The notes under the pieces were generated by a model, which had not been told where the DNA came from, did no database searches, and worked only from the letters and a program-made list of their open reading frames with translations. Position numbers and translations under genes: made by a program. Positions 26,200 through 34,377 of a stretch of DNA of 64,000 bases are shown here, piece after piece. Each line of letters opens with the position of its first letter. Position 1 is the stretch's first letter. Source of the stretch: CAZAPG01 sp964486935 (GTDB lineage: Bacteria > Chloroflexota > Anaerolineae > 4572-78 > J111); the NCBI GenBank assembly GCA_964486935.1, contig CAZAPG010000003.1:231922-295921 (forward strand). The letters run 5' to 3'.

Positions 26200-27186
26200 T
26201 TACCGCCCCAAAATATTGCGGTAGCTGCTGAAATCGTCGGGGTCAAAACCGCTTTCGGAGCCGGGTTTGGTTCGCCCCCCGTTTACCCCGCGCCGCGAGA
26301 GCGCCCGCTGCGCCCGCACAATATCGGTTTCGTGTTTGAGCAGCACGGTTTTGGTGTTTTCAAAGGTTTCTTTATCAAGCTGGCTGGCGTTCAGCTTCAC
26401 CAAGGCTCTGGCCCAATCCAGCGTCTCGCTAATGGAGGGGGATTTTTTCAGGCCCAAATCGCGCAATTGGTGAACCAGTTCCACGGCCTCTTTGGCCAGT
26501 TTGGGGGCCAAATCTGGCACTTTCAGACGCACAATATCCAGCTCGGCTTCCACGGTGGGGTAATCAAGGTACAGGTACAGGCAGCGCCGTTTGAGCGCCT
26601 CGCTCAACTCGCGGGTGTTGTTGCTGGTTAAAAATACCGTGGGGTGATGTTTGGCAACGATGGTGCCCAGTTCCGGCACGGTCACTTGAAAATCGCTGAG
26701 GACTTCCAGCAAAAAGGCTTCAAACTCAACATCGGCCCGGTCAATCTCGTCGATGAGCAGAACCACCGGCTGGTCAGAGGTCATCGCTTGCAACAGGGGC
26801 CGGGGCAGCAGGAATCTTTCGGAAAAGAAAACTTCCTCCTCGGCGGCAATGCGGTCGGCGGCTTCGCTCAGAGAGGTAGCGGCGCTGACAACGTCGCTCA
26901 ACTTGTCGCGCAGCAATTGGGTGTAGAGCATTTGCTTGGCGTATTCCCATTCATACAGGGCTTTGGTCTCGTCTAACCCTTCGTAACACTGCAACCTAAT
27001 CAACCGGCGACCCGTGGCTATCGCCCAGGCTTTGCTCAACTCGGTTTTGCCTACGCCGGCCGGCCCTTCGCTGAGGATGGGTTTGCCAAGTTGCTCGGCC
27101 AGATAAACAACCGTGGCAATTTCTGGGGAGGCGATGTATTGCTGGGCCATCAAATCTTGCATTACTTTTTGGGTAGCTTCAGACAT
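26200..27186 (-). CDS. MoxR-family AAA+ ATPase
   Basis: A 328-residue AAA+ ATPase. Walker A is GPAGVGKT (41-48), Walker B VVLLIDEIDRAD (about 140-151), sensor 1 lies in FLTSNNTRELSEALKRRC, and the last motif provides the arginine finger of the MoxR type. It is paired with the downstream VWA protein, the usual arrangement for MoxR systems that assist maturation of metal enzymes or protein complexes. The C-terminal tail is rich in G, R and S and may be flexible. Upstream lies one copy of a dispersed inverted repeat. Confidence 0.92.
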   Translation of the reverse strand: MSEATQKVMQDLMAQQYIASPEIATVVYLAEQLGKPILSEGPAGVGKTELSKAWAIATGRRLIRLQCYEGLDETKALYEWEYAKQMLYTQLLRDKLSDVVSAATSLSEAADRIAAEEEVFFSERFLLPRPLLQAMTSDQPVVLLIDEIDRADVEFEAFLLEVLSDFQVTVPELGTIVAKHHPTVFLTSNNTRELSEALKRRCLYLYLDYPTVEAELDIVRLKVPDLAPKLAKEAVELVHQLRDLGLKKSPSISETLDWARALVKLNASQLDKETFENTKTVLLKHETDIVRAQRALSRRGVNGGRTKPGSESGFDPDDFSSYRNILGR

Positions 27187-27213
27187 TGAGTCAATACTCC
27201 TTCGAAAATGAAA

Positions 27214-27311
27214 TTGAGAAGCGGGGGACTTGGGGGGTGGTTCCCCCCAAAAAAAATCCCGTTTTCGTCATCGGCGGCGCGCTAACGCTCGTGACGGCTC
27301 CTCTATTTTTA
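27214..27311 (+). repeat. Dispersed repeat, copy 1 (inverted relative to copy 2 at 29741-29836)
   Basis: About 97 bases containing a C/G-rich hairpin (GGGGGG-TGGTT-CCCCCC) and a 37-base core at 27262-27298 that is identical to the reverse complement of 29756-29792. The two copies face each other and flank the CPBP protease and pentapeptide genes. No coding sense is expected, although one frame reads through both copies. Together with the A/T-rich sequence beside it, this is what the 333-base gap 27187-27519 holds. Confidence 0.85.
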
Positions 27312-27519
27312 CTAAGGAACAGCTATCGGCTGGGCAGGGCCGGTTGGAAGTTAAAACGAAAAGGGGGTAGAGATAACAGCGCCGGGGATAAAATTGAATT
27401 GAGGTATTATGGCTGGCTTGCGGGAGATTGTCAAACACAATTTTGCCCGCGTTGTTGAATTATCGAATGTTCTCGCTCCGCGCACCTTTGTGCCAACTCC
27501 GCGACCTGAACCGTAGTTT

Positions 27520-28479
27520 CTATTGCGCCTGCGGAGAATTTTTTGGACCCGCTAACCGCCAGACGATGATACAACTGGCCACCAGCACCAGCGTTACCGC
27601 CAGGCCGCCTTCCGGGCCAAATGCGCCGCCGGTAATCACGTCGGGGCCGGCTTCGGCCAGGTCAAACAGGGTAGCGCCGGGGGATTGCCCCCCGCTTACC
27701 TCAAAGCCAAACAGGTTGCCCTGCGCCCAGTTCCAGGCCGTGTGGATGCCAAACACGCCCCACAGGCTGCCTTCAGAGAGCACATACAGGGCGGTAAACA
27801 CGCCAAACAGCGCCAGATTGACCACGGCAATTACGCTCAAATTGGGGTTAAACAGATGGAAAATGGCAAAAATTATCGAGGAGATGATGACCCCCAACAG
27901 CGGCGTGTAACGCGCGCCAATAACCGGCAGCAGCCAGCCACGAGTCAGCGCCTCTTCGGCAGCGCCCTGCACCATCCAGCCCAGAAACACCAGCGCCACG
28001 CCCCCCAGGGCCACCACTCCCCGTTGCTGCGGGCCGTTTTCTTCAACAGAAATATAGCCCAGTATCGCCGAAATGCCGATGGCCGCCACAAACATTGCCA
28101 GCCCAATCAGCACGCCCCGCGCATATTTTGGCCACAGCCCGACTCGCTCCAAGCCAATGGTCCAGAGGGGGCGCTTTTCAAACAGGGCCAGCCAGCCCCA
28201 AATAATAAAAAAGATGGGGCCAAAAACCAGAACCAGAAAAATAGCCTGCTCCAGCGCCGTGTCGGGCAACAGGGTTTCCAGGGTTAAGTCCCCTGTCAAA
28301 ATACCTGCCGGGCCAACGGATAACAGCAAAACAATTATCAGGGCCGCCGTGCCGCCGGTCAATTGGGCCAGCAGCACAAATACAAAGCCCAACACAATAG
28401 CCAGGATAATGTGGGGTAAACGCCGGCCCGTGCGGGCCAGTTCAAACAGATGGTTTTGGGGGTCAAGTAGTGAGTTCAT
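27520..28479 (-). CDS. CPBP-family intramembrane metalloprotease (CAAX protease/bacteriocin-processing type)
   Basis: About 319 residues with the start at the ATG at 28477-28479; a longer form would overlap the pentapeptide gene. It is a polytopic membrane protein with about eight helices. The CPBP (Abi) active site is complete: E175, E176 and R180 in AAEEALTRGW, H208 in FAIFHLFNPN, and H246/N250 in FGIHTAWN. Members cleave prenylated or other membrane peptides or act in bacteriocin immunity. The gene follows the pentapeptide-repeat gene by 28 bases on the same strand. Its substrate is unknown. Confidence 0.85.
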   Translation of the reverse strand: MNSLLDPQNHLFELARTGRRLPHIILAIVLGFVFVLLAQLTGGTAALIIVLLLSVGPAGILTGDLTLETLLPDTALEQAIFLVLVFGPIFFIIWGWLALFEKRPLWTIGLERVGLWPKYARGVLIGLAMFVAAIGISAILGYISVEENGPQQRGVVALGGVALVFLGWMVQGAAEEALTRGWLLPVIGARYTPLLGVIISSIIFAIFHLFNPNLSVIAVVNLALFGVFTALYVLSEGSLWGVFGIHTAWNWAQGNLFGFEVSGGQSPGATLFDLAEAGPDVITGGAFGPEGGLAVTLVLVASCIIVWRLAGPKNSPQAQ

Positions 28480-28507
28480 TAATTTGTGGGAGGTAATCTC
28501 CCATCTC

Positions 28508-29413
28508 CTAATCTTTGAATTTTTTGCCATCGGGCATGGTTGCGCCGCGCAGGTCGGCCCCGTGCAGGTCTGCGCCGGAGAGGTCGGCCTCAAACAGATT
28601 GGCCCCTGCCAGCGCCGCTCCGCGCAAAATTGCGCCGCTTAGATTGACGCCGTTCAACGCGGCTCTATTCAAAAAAGCCCCCGACAAATTAACATTGCTC
28701 AAATCGGCTCGATTCAGTTTGGCGTTGCCCAAAAACGCCCCGGCCAGATTGGCTTGTGACAGGTCGGCCTCAGCCAGAAACGCCTGGCCCAGATAGCTGC
28801 CGGCCAGGTTCAAATGGCTCAATTTGGCCCGCGAGAGATTAACCTGCCGGCAGTTCAAGCCCGACACGTTTTTAGCGCCCTCCAGCGCCGCCCCGGCCAG
28901 ATTCGCCTGGGCCAGCACTGCCCCGGCCAAATTTGCGCCGGTCAGGGTGGCTCCTTTCAAACTGGCCTGCTGCAAATTGGCGGCGCGCAGGTCGGCCCCA
29001 GACAGGTTGGCGGCCAGCAGCATCGCTTCAAACAAATTAGCCAGACGCAGGTCGGCCCCGGACAGGTCAGCCCGAATTAAAGCGGCTTCGTGAAGGTTGG
29101 CCTGCACCAGCCGGGCGTGGGTTAATTGGGCGCGTTCAAGGTTGGCGTCTTCCAGCAGCGCGCCGGATAAATCGGCACCACGCAAGCAGGCTCTCGACAA
29201 ATTAGCCCCCGCCAGGCGCGAGTTGCGCAGGTTGGCATCGCCCATATCCGCCCCGGCCAAATCAACAAGGCTTAAATCGCGGCTACTGAGGTTAAATTTT
29301 TGCAAGCTGCGTTCGGCCCCGTCTGCCCGCCACGCCAGCGCCAGTTGATACTGCTCATCGCGGCTGAGAGCGATTTGGTTGAGTGGGTTTGATGAGAGGT
29401 GATGTTTGTCCAT
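28508..29413 (-). CDS. Pentapeptide-repeat protein
   Basis: About 301 residues, with the start at the ATG at 29411-29413. From about residue 45 to the end it is a nearly unbroken series of A(D/N)LSXAXL-type pentapeptides (ADMGDANLRNSRLAGANLSR and so on), which fold as a right-handed square beta-helix. The N-terminus is an ordinary helix region. No enzymatic residues are expected. Some family members mimic DNA or protect gyrase, but most have no known role. The gene probably forms a pair with the CPBP protease downstream. Confidence 0.9.
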   Translation of the reverse strand: MDKHHLSSNPLNQIALSRDEQYQLALAWRADGAERSLQKFNLSSRDLSLVDLAGADMGDANLRNSRLAGANLSRACLRGADLSGALLEDANLERAQLTHARLVQANLHEAALIRADLSGADLRLANLFEAMLLAANLSGADLRAANLQQASLKGATLTGANLAGAVLAQANLAGAALEGAKNVSGLNCRQVNLSRAKLSHLNLAGSYLGQAFLAEADLSQANLAGAFLGNAKLNRADLSNVNLSGAFLNRAALNGVNLSGAILRGAALAGANLFEADLSGADLHGADLRGATMPDGKKFKD

Positions 29414-29501
29414 AAGAAACCCCGTTAAGCTGACAAAATTATACCAAACCCTGAAGATAAGCAAAAGAGCGCAACCCAAGCTGCTGCCCGGCGCACAAAT
29501 A

Positions 29502-29579
29502 GTCAACTTCTGTAATAAGTAGCCAACCACAATAGATGTTAATTAATCCACCCATTCAGCTTGAATGGTGTTACAATAG
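29502..29579 (+). promoter_or_regulatory. 78-bp promoter-like block, copy A
   Basis: Three sequence blocks occur at the same offsets as in 30224-30301: GTCAACTT-TGTAA at 0, GTTAATTAA at +36, and TACAATAG at +70. TACAAT is a plausible -10 box. The sequence between blocks differs, which suggests selection on the blocks. The next plus-strand gene starts at 29862, beyond the repeat copy at 29741. The block may therefore be the old promoter of that gene, now separated from it. Confidence 0.55.
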
Positions 29580-29599
29580 TATTACCCCAAATTTTCAAA

Positions 29600-29836
29600 G
29601 GAGTCGGACAGAGGCTTCGCCACGGCAACGAGGAATGAAAATCGGGAACACAGAGAACGCAAAGATGACACAGAGCGACACAAAGTTTTTTAATATTTCT
29701 CTGTGTGGCTTTGTGAGGTCTCCGTGTAACTCTGCGTAATTTTATTTTCAGAGGGGCCGTCACGAGCGTTAGCGCGCCGCCGATGACGAAAATGTTTTTT
29801 TGGGGGGGAACCACCCCCAAGCTCCCCGCCTCTCAA
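29600..29836. repeat. Repeat-rich intergenic region including dispersed repeat copy 2 (29741-29836)
   Basis: The segment 29649-29737 has inverted halves: ACACAGAG and ACACAAAG against CTCTGTGTGGCTTTGTG, around an A/T loop. Next to it lies copy 2 of the 97-base element found at 27214. No ribosome site or convincing frame is present, so it looks like small non-autonomous or palindromic elements accumulated in a gap. Confidence 0.7.
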
Positions 29837-29861
29837 TTTTATTTTCAGAGGAGTGAATACA

Positions 29862-30212
29862 ATGCCGTATGAATTTAACCAAACCAAAACTTATAACCAC
29901 CCCGCCGATAGAACTATCAAATCGGCCGCAACAATTATCGAGGCGCTGGGCGGTAAGGCCTCTAAAAAGAGCGACCCCTCAAAAGGCTGGCTAGAGGCCA
30001 ATTTCAACAAAAAGGTTAAGGGCGATTTTATCAATAACCGCTGCCAGTTAGAAGTCAAAATTGAGCCGGTTGCGCCGGAGCAATGCAGCGTTTCCGTCCA
30101 GGCTTACCCGGTAGACCCCATTGGACGCAAGCTGATGTTTGGCGTGCGCGGCAAACCGGCCCAGCATGTGGTCAACGCCTTTTTTGCAGAATTAGACACC
30201 CAATTAGGATAA
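29862..30212 (+). CDS. Small conserved protein of unknown function
   Basis: A 116-residue protein beginning MPYEFNQTKTYNH, supported by AGAGGAG about eight bases before the ATG. Hydrophilic, no membrane segment or signal, with alternating charged and hydrophobic residues (QLEVKIEPVAPEQCSVSVQA) suggesting a small alpha/beta fold. A short C-terminal helix ends FFAELDTQLG. I do not recognise the family. It lies between the two copies of a 78-bp promoter-like block and just before the mannitol operon regulator, but it has no obvious functional link to either. Confidence 0.7.
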   Translation: MPYEFNQTKTYNHPADRTIKSAATIIEALGGKASKKSDPSKGWLEANFNKKVKGDFINNRCQLEVKIEPVAPEQCSVSVQAYPVDPIGRKLMFGVRGKPAQHVVNAFFAELDTQLG

Positions 30213-30223
30213 CACCCAAAATG

Positions 30224-30301
30224 GTCAACTTTTGTAACAACTCTGCCTCCCAAAAATATGTTAATTAAGCGCACCGGCAGCGCAAAAAGCTGATACAATA
30301 G
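30224..30301 (+). promoter_or_regulatory. 78-bp promoter-like block, copy B, upstream of the mannitol regulator
   Basis: Same three blocks and same spacing as 29502-29579. TACAAT (30294-30299) would be the -10 box, 31 bases before the GTG start of the PRD regulator gene. GTTAATTAA lies 34 bases before the -10 and may be a regulator site or UP-like element. Confidence 0.55.
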
Positions 30302-30330
30302 CAGCAGTAGTAGGCAAGGGTGCTTATTTA

Positions 30331-31872
30331 GTGGTTTCATTGACGATACAGCAACGCAATTTAATCAAAGAAATCCTCACCGCCAACAAACCGGTCGTTA
30401 TTGCCGATATTGCCGGCCAGATGAACCTCACCCCCCGCCAGGTAAATTACCGGCTAAAACCCGTAAAAACCTGGCTGGCGCAGCGCGATGCCAACCTCAA
30501 GGCTGTGCCCGGTATTGGCGTAACCATTGAATGTTCCCCCACCCAACGCCTCAACCTCTTAAAAGAACTCGACTCGCAAAAAAATTTTCATCTTGTTTTG
30601 ACCCCCGGCCAGCGCCAGCAATTGTTTACCCTGCACCTGCTGGCCAGCAACGAACCGCTAATTCTTAACCGGTTGAGCTACATTGCCTCTGTTTCTCGCA
30701 CCACGGTGCTTAAAGATTTAGAGGCGGTTGAGCAGTGGGCGCAAAAATTCTCGCTCAAATTGATTCGACGCCCCAATTACGGCCTGCTTTTGGATGGGCC
30801 GGAATTGGCGCGGCGGCAGGCTTTGGCGGCCCTGCTTTGGGGGGATATTCCCTTTGACGACCCGCTAACCAGCATGACTTACAACACCGGCCTCACCTTT
30901 ACCCTGGCCAACAATCCCACCTCGCTGCCAATTGTTCAGCAAACCCGCAAAACCTTGCAAGCCCTCGATACGCTTTCTGCCCTGGAGTGGGTGGCCTATG
31001 CCGAAAACCAGCAGGGCGGGCGTTTTACCGACGACGCGGTGCTTCACCTGGCCCTGGCCTTTGCCGTTCAAGCCCAACGGGTCAAAATTAAGCAGTTTGT
31101 ACAATATAATTCTGACACTTTGGCCTGGCTTCAAACGCAAAAAGTGTGGCAAATTGCCTCGAATGTTGCCGGCCAAATGTGGCCCAAAGCATCGCCTCAA
31201 ATTGCCGCCGAGATTGCCGCCATTGCCATGCACCTGCTGGCCGGCCTGCGCGATGACACCTGGCCCGGCGAGCTTGATATTGACCCCCAACTAACCAGCT
31301 TGATTTCAGAGTTGATGGACGAAGTAGCCAGCGCCTTTTCCACGCCGGGGTTGCGGCAAGATACCGCCCTGCGCGATGGCCTGACAGCCCATATTATTCC
31401 GGCAGTTATGCGCCAGCGCTTCAAATTGTGGGCGCCGCCCTCCTGGTCCGATGGCGCGCTGTCTCGCCAGTATAAAGCCGAGTACAACATTGCCCGCGAA
31501 CTGGCGTTGCTGGTTACTAACCGCACCGGCGTTAATTTGCCCGATGGCGAAATTGACACCCTGACCCTGCTGCTCAAGGCCGCCTTTGTTAGAGAGCGGC
31601 CTCACCAACCCAAACGAGTGCTCATCATCTGCCCCAGCGGCATGGCTACAGCGCAGTTGCTGGTTGCCCGCTTAAAAGCCAGGTTCCCCAGCTTAGAGAT
31701 ATTGGGCGTCCTCTCGCAGCGAGAGCTAACCTCGGAACGGGTTGCCGACGCGCAACTGCTCATCAGTACAGTACCGTTGTTGCAAACACCCAGGCCAGGA
31801 TTGCCGGTCATCAAAGTTCATCCATTATTACTACCCGAAGATATTGAAACCATTACCCATTGGTTGACTTGA
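30331..31872 (+). CDS. mtlR: PRD-containing transcriptional activator with EIIB-like domain (MtlR/BglG family)
   Basis: A 513-residue regulator, GTG start at 30331. Order of parts: tandem winged-helix regions (IADIAGQMNLTPRQVNYRLK about 22-43 and IASVSRTTVLKDLEAVEQWA about 110-130), PRD region(s) about 180-400, then an EIIB-like domain at the C-terminus with ILIICPSGMATAQLLVARLK, its cysteine being the likely phosphorylation site. Such regulators activate PTS operons when the sugar is present, their PRD histidines being controlled by HPr and EII phosphorylation. It is directly upstream of and codirectional with a mannitol PTS, which supports an MtlR role. No separate EIIA-like domain is evident at its end. 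Confidence 0.85.
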   Translation: MVSLTIQQRNLIKEILTANKPVVIADIAGQMNLTPRQVNYRLKPVKTWLAQRDANLKAVPGIGVTIECSPTQRLNLLKELDSQKNFHLVLTPGQRQQLFTLHLLASNEPLILNRLSYIASVSRTTVLKDLEAVEQWAQKFSLKLIRRPNYGLLLDGPELARRQALAALLWGDIPFDDPLTSMTYNTGLTFTLANNPTSLPIVQQTRKTLQALDTLSALEWVAYAENQQGGRFTDDAVLHLALAFAVQAQRVKIKQFVQYNSDTLAWLQTQKVWQIASNVAGQMWPKASPQIAAEIAAIAMHLLAGLRDDTWPGELDIDPQLTSLISELMDEVASAFSTPGLRQDTALRDGLTAHIIPAVMRQRFKLWAPPSWSDGALSRQYKAEYNIARELALLVTNRTGVNLPDGEIDTLTLLLKAAFVRERPHQPKRVLIICPSGMATAQLLVARLKARFPSLEILGVLSQRELTSERVADAQLLISTVPLLQTPRPGLPVIKVHPLLLPEDIETITHWLT

Positions 31873-32198
31873 CAGAGAGTTCGCGGAAGGTGTCAAAAAA
31901 GCAAAACACGCAATACGTTACGTAGTGCGTATTCCGTTCAGCAGAAATTTTGATGATGAGTAACTTTCCGAGAAAGCTCTCGCCAGGAAAGGAGGTATTT
32001 ATGCAGCAGATTTAAAAAAATGAAGAGACACCGTTATTGACTTGCCGGTCCAACGGTGCCTCCTCAAAAAGGTGTACCCAGGCGTTTGCCTGGCGAGCAC
32101 AACGCTCTATTTTTATTGTACCTGATACACAAATTATCAACAATACAACAAACTATTTTGTGATTTACAAGTCCACAAAATAAAGGAGATTTTTAACC
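31873..32198 (+). promoter_or_regulatory. Leader region of mtlA with hairpins and a four-codon minigene
   Basis: This 326-base gap contains several structures. An imperfect palindrome lies around AATACG...CGTATT (31911-31932). A very strong ribosome site AAAGGAGGT is followed by ATG-CAG-CAG-ATT-TAA (32001-32015). A stem CACCGTT/AACGGTG extended by GAG/CTC lies at 32025-32062. A perfect stem CCAGGC-GTTT-GCCTGG lies at 32078-32093. An AT-rich stretch then leads to the mtlA ribosome site (AAAGGAG). It probably holds the mtlR terminator and the promoter or leader control of the PTS genes. Confidence 0.5.
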
Positions 32199-33275
32199 AT
32201 GCAAGCCAAACTACAACAATTTGGTGGTTTCTTAGCGGCAATGATTATTCCAAACCTGGGCGCGTTTATTGCCTGGGGGTTAATTACCGCCTTTTTCATT
32301 CCCGCCGGCTGGGTTCCCAATGAAAAACTGGCCGAGTTGGTTGGCCCGATGATTACCTCGCTCCTGCCGTTGCTCATCGGTTTTGCCGGCGGGCGGCTGG
32401 TTCACGGCACCCGGGGTGGTGTGGTTGGCGCGGCGGCCACCATGGGCGCGGTTGTTGGCGCCGATATTCCCATGTTCATCGGCGGGATGGTAATGGGGCC
32501 GCTGGCCGGCTGGCTGATGAAAAAGATTGACGAGTCATTAGAAGACAAAATTCCAATAGGGTTTGAAATGCTGGTCAACAATTTTTCTGCCGGTATTCTG
32601 GCTGCCCTGCTGGCCATTGTTGCCAACCTGGTGGTAGGCCCCATTGTGCAAGGACTCACCAACTTTATGGGCGCGGGCGTGCAGGCGCTAATAGATATGC
32701 GCCTTTTGCCGCTGGCGGCTATTTTTATTGAACCGGCCAAGGTATTGTTTTTGAACAACGCCATTAATCACGGCATTCTGGCCCCGCTGGGTGTGGCCCA
32801 GGCCGAAGAGACCGGTCGCTCCCTGCTGTTTTTGCTTGAAACCAACCCCGGCCCCGGCCTGGGATTGCTGCTGGCTTACTGGTTTATGGGCAAAGGGATG
32901 GCCAAAGAAACGGCCCCCGGCGCCATCATCATTCACTTTTTTGGCGGCATTCACGAGATTTACTTCCCCTATGTGCTGGCTCACCCCATTATGATTGTGG
33001 CTATGTGGGCCGGCGGTATTGTGGCCGACCTGTGGTTTGTTATCACCAACGCCGGGCTGGTGGCGACTCCTTCGCCTGGCTCTATTTTTGCCTATCTGGC
33101 CGTTACACCGCCCGGACAGCATTTTTCAGTATTGAGCGGCGTGTTGATTGGAGCAGCGGCCTCGTTTCTGGTTGGCTCCTTCATTCTCAAGGTGTATCCG
33201 GTTAGAGATGTTGAGTCCGAAGAGCTTGAAGAAGAGGAAGCAGTCGGCGGGCTGGAAGGCGCTGTGGCGGCCTAA
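32199..33275 (+). CDS. mtlA: PTS mannitol-specific EIIC permease
   Basis: A 358-residue polytopic membrane protein equal to the membrane domain of mannitol permease. It transports and hands mannitol to EIIB for phosphorylation. It matches the family from MQAKLQQFGGFLAAMIIPNL onward, and the hallmark GGIHEIYFPYVL lies about 247-258. E. coli MtlA carries C, B and A domains in one chain, but here EIIC stands alone with a Glu-rich C-terminal tail (ESEELEEEEAVGG). The other domains are encoded downstream. The ribosome site is AAAGGAG about ten bases before the ATG. Confidence 0.93.
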   Translation: MQAKLQQFGGFLAAMIIPNLGAFIAWGLITAFFIPAGWVPNEKLAELVGPMITSLLPLLIGFAGGRLVHGTRGGVVGAAATMGAVVGADIPMFIGGMVMGPLAGWLMKKIDESLEDKIPIGFEMLVNNFSAGILAALLAIVANLVVGPIVQGLTNFMGAGVQALIDMRLLPLAAIFIEPAKVLFLNNAINHGILAPLGVAQAEETGRSLLFLLETNPGPGLGLLLAYWFMGKGMAKETAPGAIIIHFFGGIHEIYFPYVLAHPIMIVAMWAGGIVADLWFVITNAGLVATPSPGSIFAYLAVTPPGQHFSVLSGVLIGAAASFLVGSFILKVYPVRDVESEELEEEEAVGGLEGAVAA

Positions 33276-33557
33276 CTGCAAACTGAGATTTCTGGGATGA
33301 GGTATTTACAATAAAGTATTAACAACTACAGCGTTATCAATAAATGGGTCATTTGTCATTTCTCCTTCGTCATTTGCAAATGACAAGCGATCAGTGACAA
33401 ATGACCGTAAAAATTTACGCTTGCGGCAGCGCCAAGAATGAAAATCCAACCCACCCCCACCCGTCGCTAACGCGGCCGCTTCGCGTCCCTCTGCCAGGGG
33501 GAGGGTTGCCTGTGCCCTGAAAGGGTAGGGAGGGGGTCTATTTTCAAAGGAGACATC
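33276..33557 (+). repeat. Palindromic intergenic element between mtlA and the EIIB gene
   Basis: GTCATTTGCAAATGAC (33369-33384) is a perfect palindrome, nested within GGTCATTTGT (33347-33356) and its complement ACAAATGACC (33397-33406). A C/G-rich tract follows (CCACCCCCACCC to GGGAGGGGGT). An inserted repeat inside a PTS operon could change the ratio of EIIC to the soluble proteins, or carry an internal promoter. A good ribosome site (AAAGGAG) precedes the EIIB ATG. Confidence 0.65.
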
Positions 33558-33884
33558 ATGGCAAAATCAGTTTCAGCAGCAGAAGTCAAAAAGATCATCA
33601 TCGCCTGCGAAGCCGGCATGGGTTCCAGCTTAATGGTAACGAATAAATTAAAAAAGATGCTCAAGCAGGCTAAATTTGGCGATATCAAAGTGGCTCACAG
33701 CCCGGCCAGAGCCATCCCCAACGATGCGCAGATTGTAGTAGTCCACAAGGGGCTGTCCAAACTGGTGCGAGAGCGCGCGCCCTGGGCCGTTGTGCTGCCG
33801 TTTGACAACTTTATGAAAATTCCGGCTTTTGACCGCATTATCGAGGCTTTACAAAACGACACCGAAATTGAAGAGGCGGGTTAA
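33558..33884 (+). CDS. PTS mannitol-specific EIIB
   Basis: A 108-residue soluble phosphocarrier. It takes phosphate from EIIA and gives it to mannitol bound in EIIC. The phosphorylated cysteine is C17 in KIIIACEAGMGSSLM, the typical mannitol EIIB loop. Central VVHKGL and the C-terminal helices match the family. It is a stand-alone version of the B domain of E. coli MtlA. It ends four bases before the EIIA start. Confidence 0.92.
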   Translation: MAKSVSAAEVKKIIIACEAGMGSSLMVTNKLKKMLKQAKFGDIKVAHSPARAIPNDAQIVVVHKGLSKLVRERAPWAVVLPFDNFMKIPAFDRIIEALQNDTEIEEAG

Positions 33885-33888
33885 CGCT

Positions 33889-34338
33889 ATGGCTATTCTA
33901 AGTAAAGAAACCGTCCAACTCAATACCCCTTCAGCCACCAAAGTAGAGGCCATTAAACAGGCCGGCCAACTGCTGGTCAAAGCCGGACACGTTGCCCCGG
34001 CCTACGTTGACGGTATGCTGGCCCGCGAAGAAAGTATGTCAACCTACATTGGCAACGGTGTGGCCATTCCCCACGGCCAGTTTGAGGACCGGGAGCTTAT
34101 TTTCAGCACCGGCATTTCGGTGGTGCAATTTCCAGAGGGGGTGGAATGGAATCCCGATGAAACCGCCTATCTGGTCATTGGCATTGCCGCTTCTGCCGAC
34201 GAGCATGTTGGCGTGCTCTCTAACCTGGCCGAAGCGCTGGAAGACGAGGAATCAGCCGGCCAGCTTGTGCGCGCCAACGACCCCGCCATTATTGTCGAAC
34301 GGCTCAGCCGCCCCCAGGCGGTGGAGGAAGATGCGTAA
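33889..34338 (+). CDS. mtlF: PTS mannitol-specific EIIA
   Basis: A 149-residue soluble phosphocarrier of the fructose/mannitol EIIA family. It receives phosphate from HPr. The active histidine is H62 in NGVAIPHGQ. A typical N-terminus (LSKETVQLNTPSATKVEAI) and the LSNLAEALEDEE helix region are visible. I place the start at the ATG at 33889, just four bases after the EIIB stop, because a longer frame would run into that gene. It lies 39 bases before the HPr-EI gene. Confidence 0.92.
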   Translation: MAILSKETVQLNTPSATKVEAIKQAGQLLVKAGHVAPAYVDGMLAREESMSTYIGNGVAIPHGQFEDRELIFSTGISVVQFPEGVEWNPDETAYLVIGIAASADEHVGVLSNLAEALEDEESAGQLVRANDPAIIVERLSRPQAVEEDA

Positions 34339-34377
34339 TACGTGCTGCTCCACAGATGAGCCAAAGGAGACAACTTT

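Noticed and set aside
27186..27458. Plus-strand frame of 90 codons (contains GVVPPKKNPVFVIGGALTLV)
   Set aside because: A very similar peptide arises on the opposite strand from the second repeat copy near 29740-29820. It reflects translation of the dispersed repeat, with no ribosome site and overlap with the MoxR start.
28508..29413. Periodic DNA considered as a tandem repeat array
   Set aside because: The periodicity is fully explained by pentapeptide codons in the minus-strand gene.
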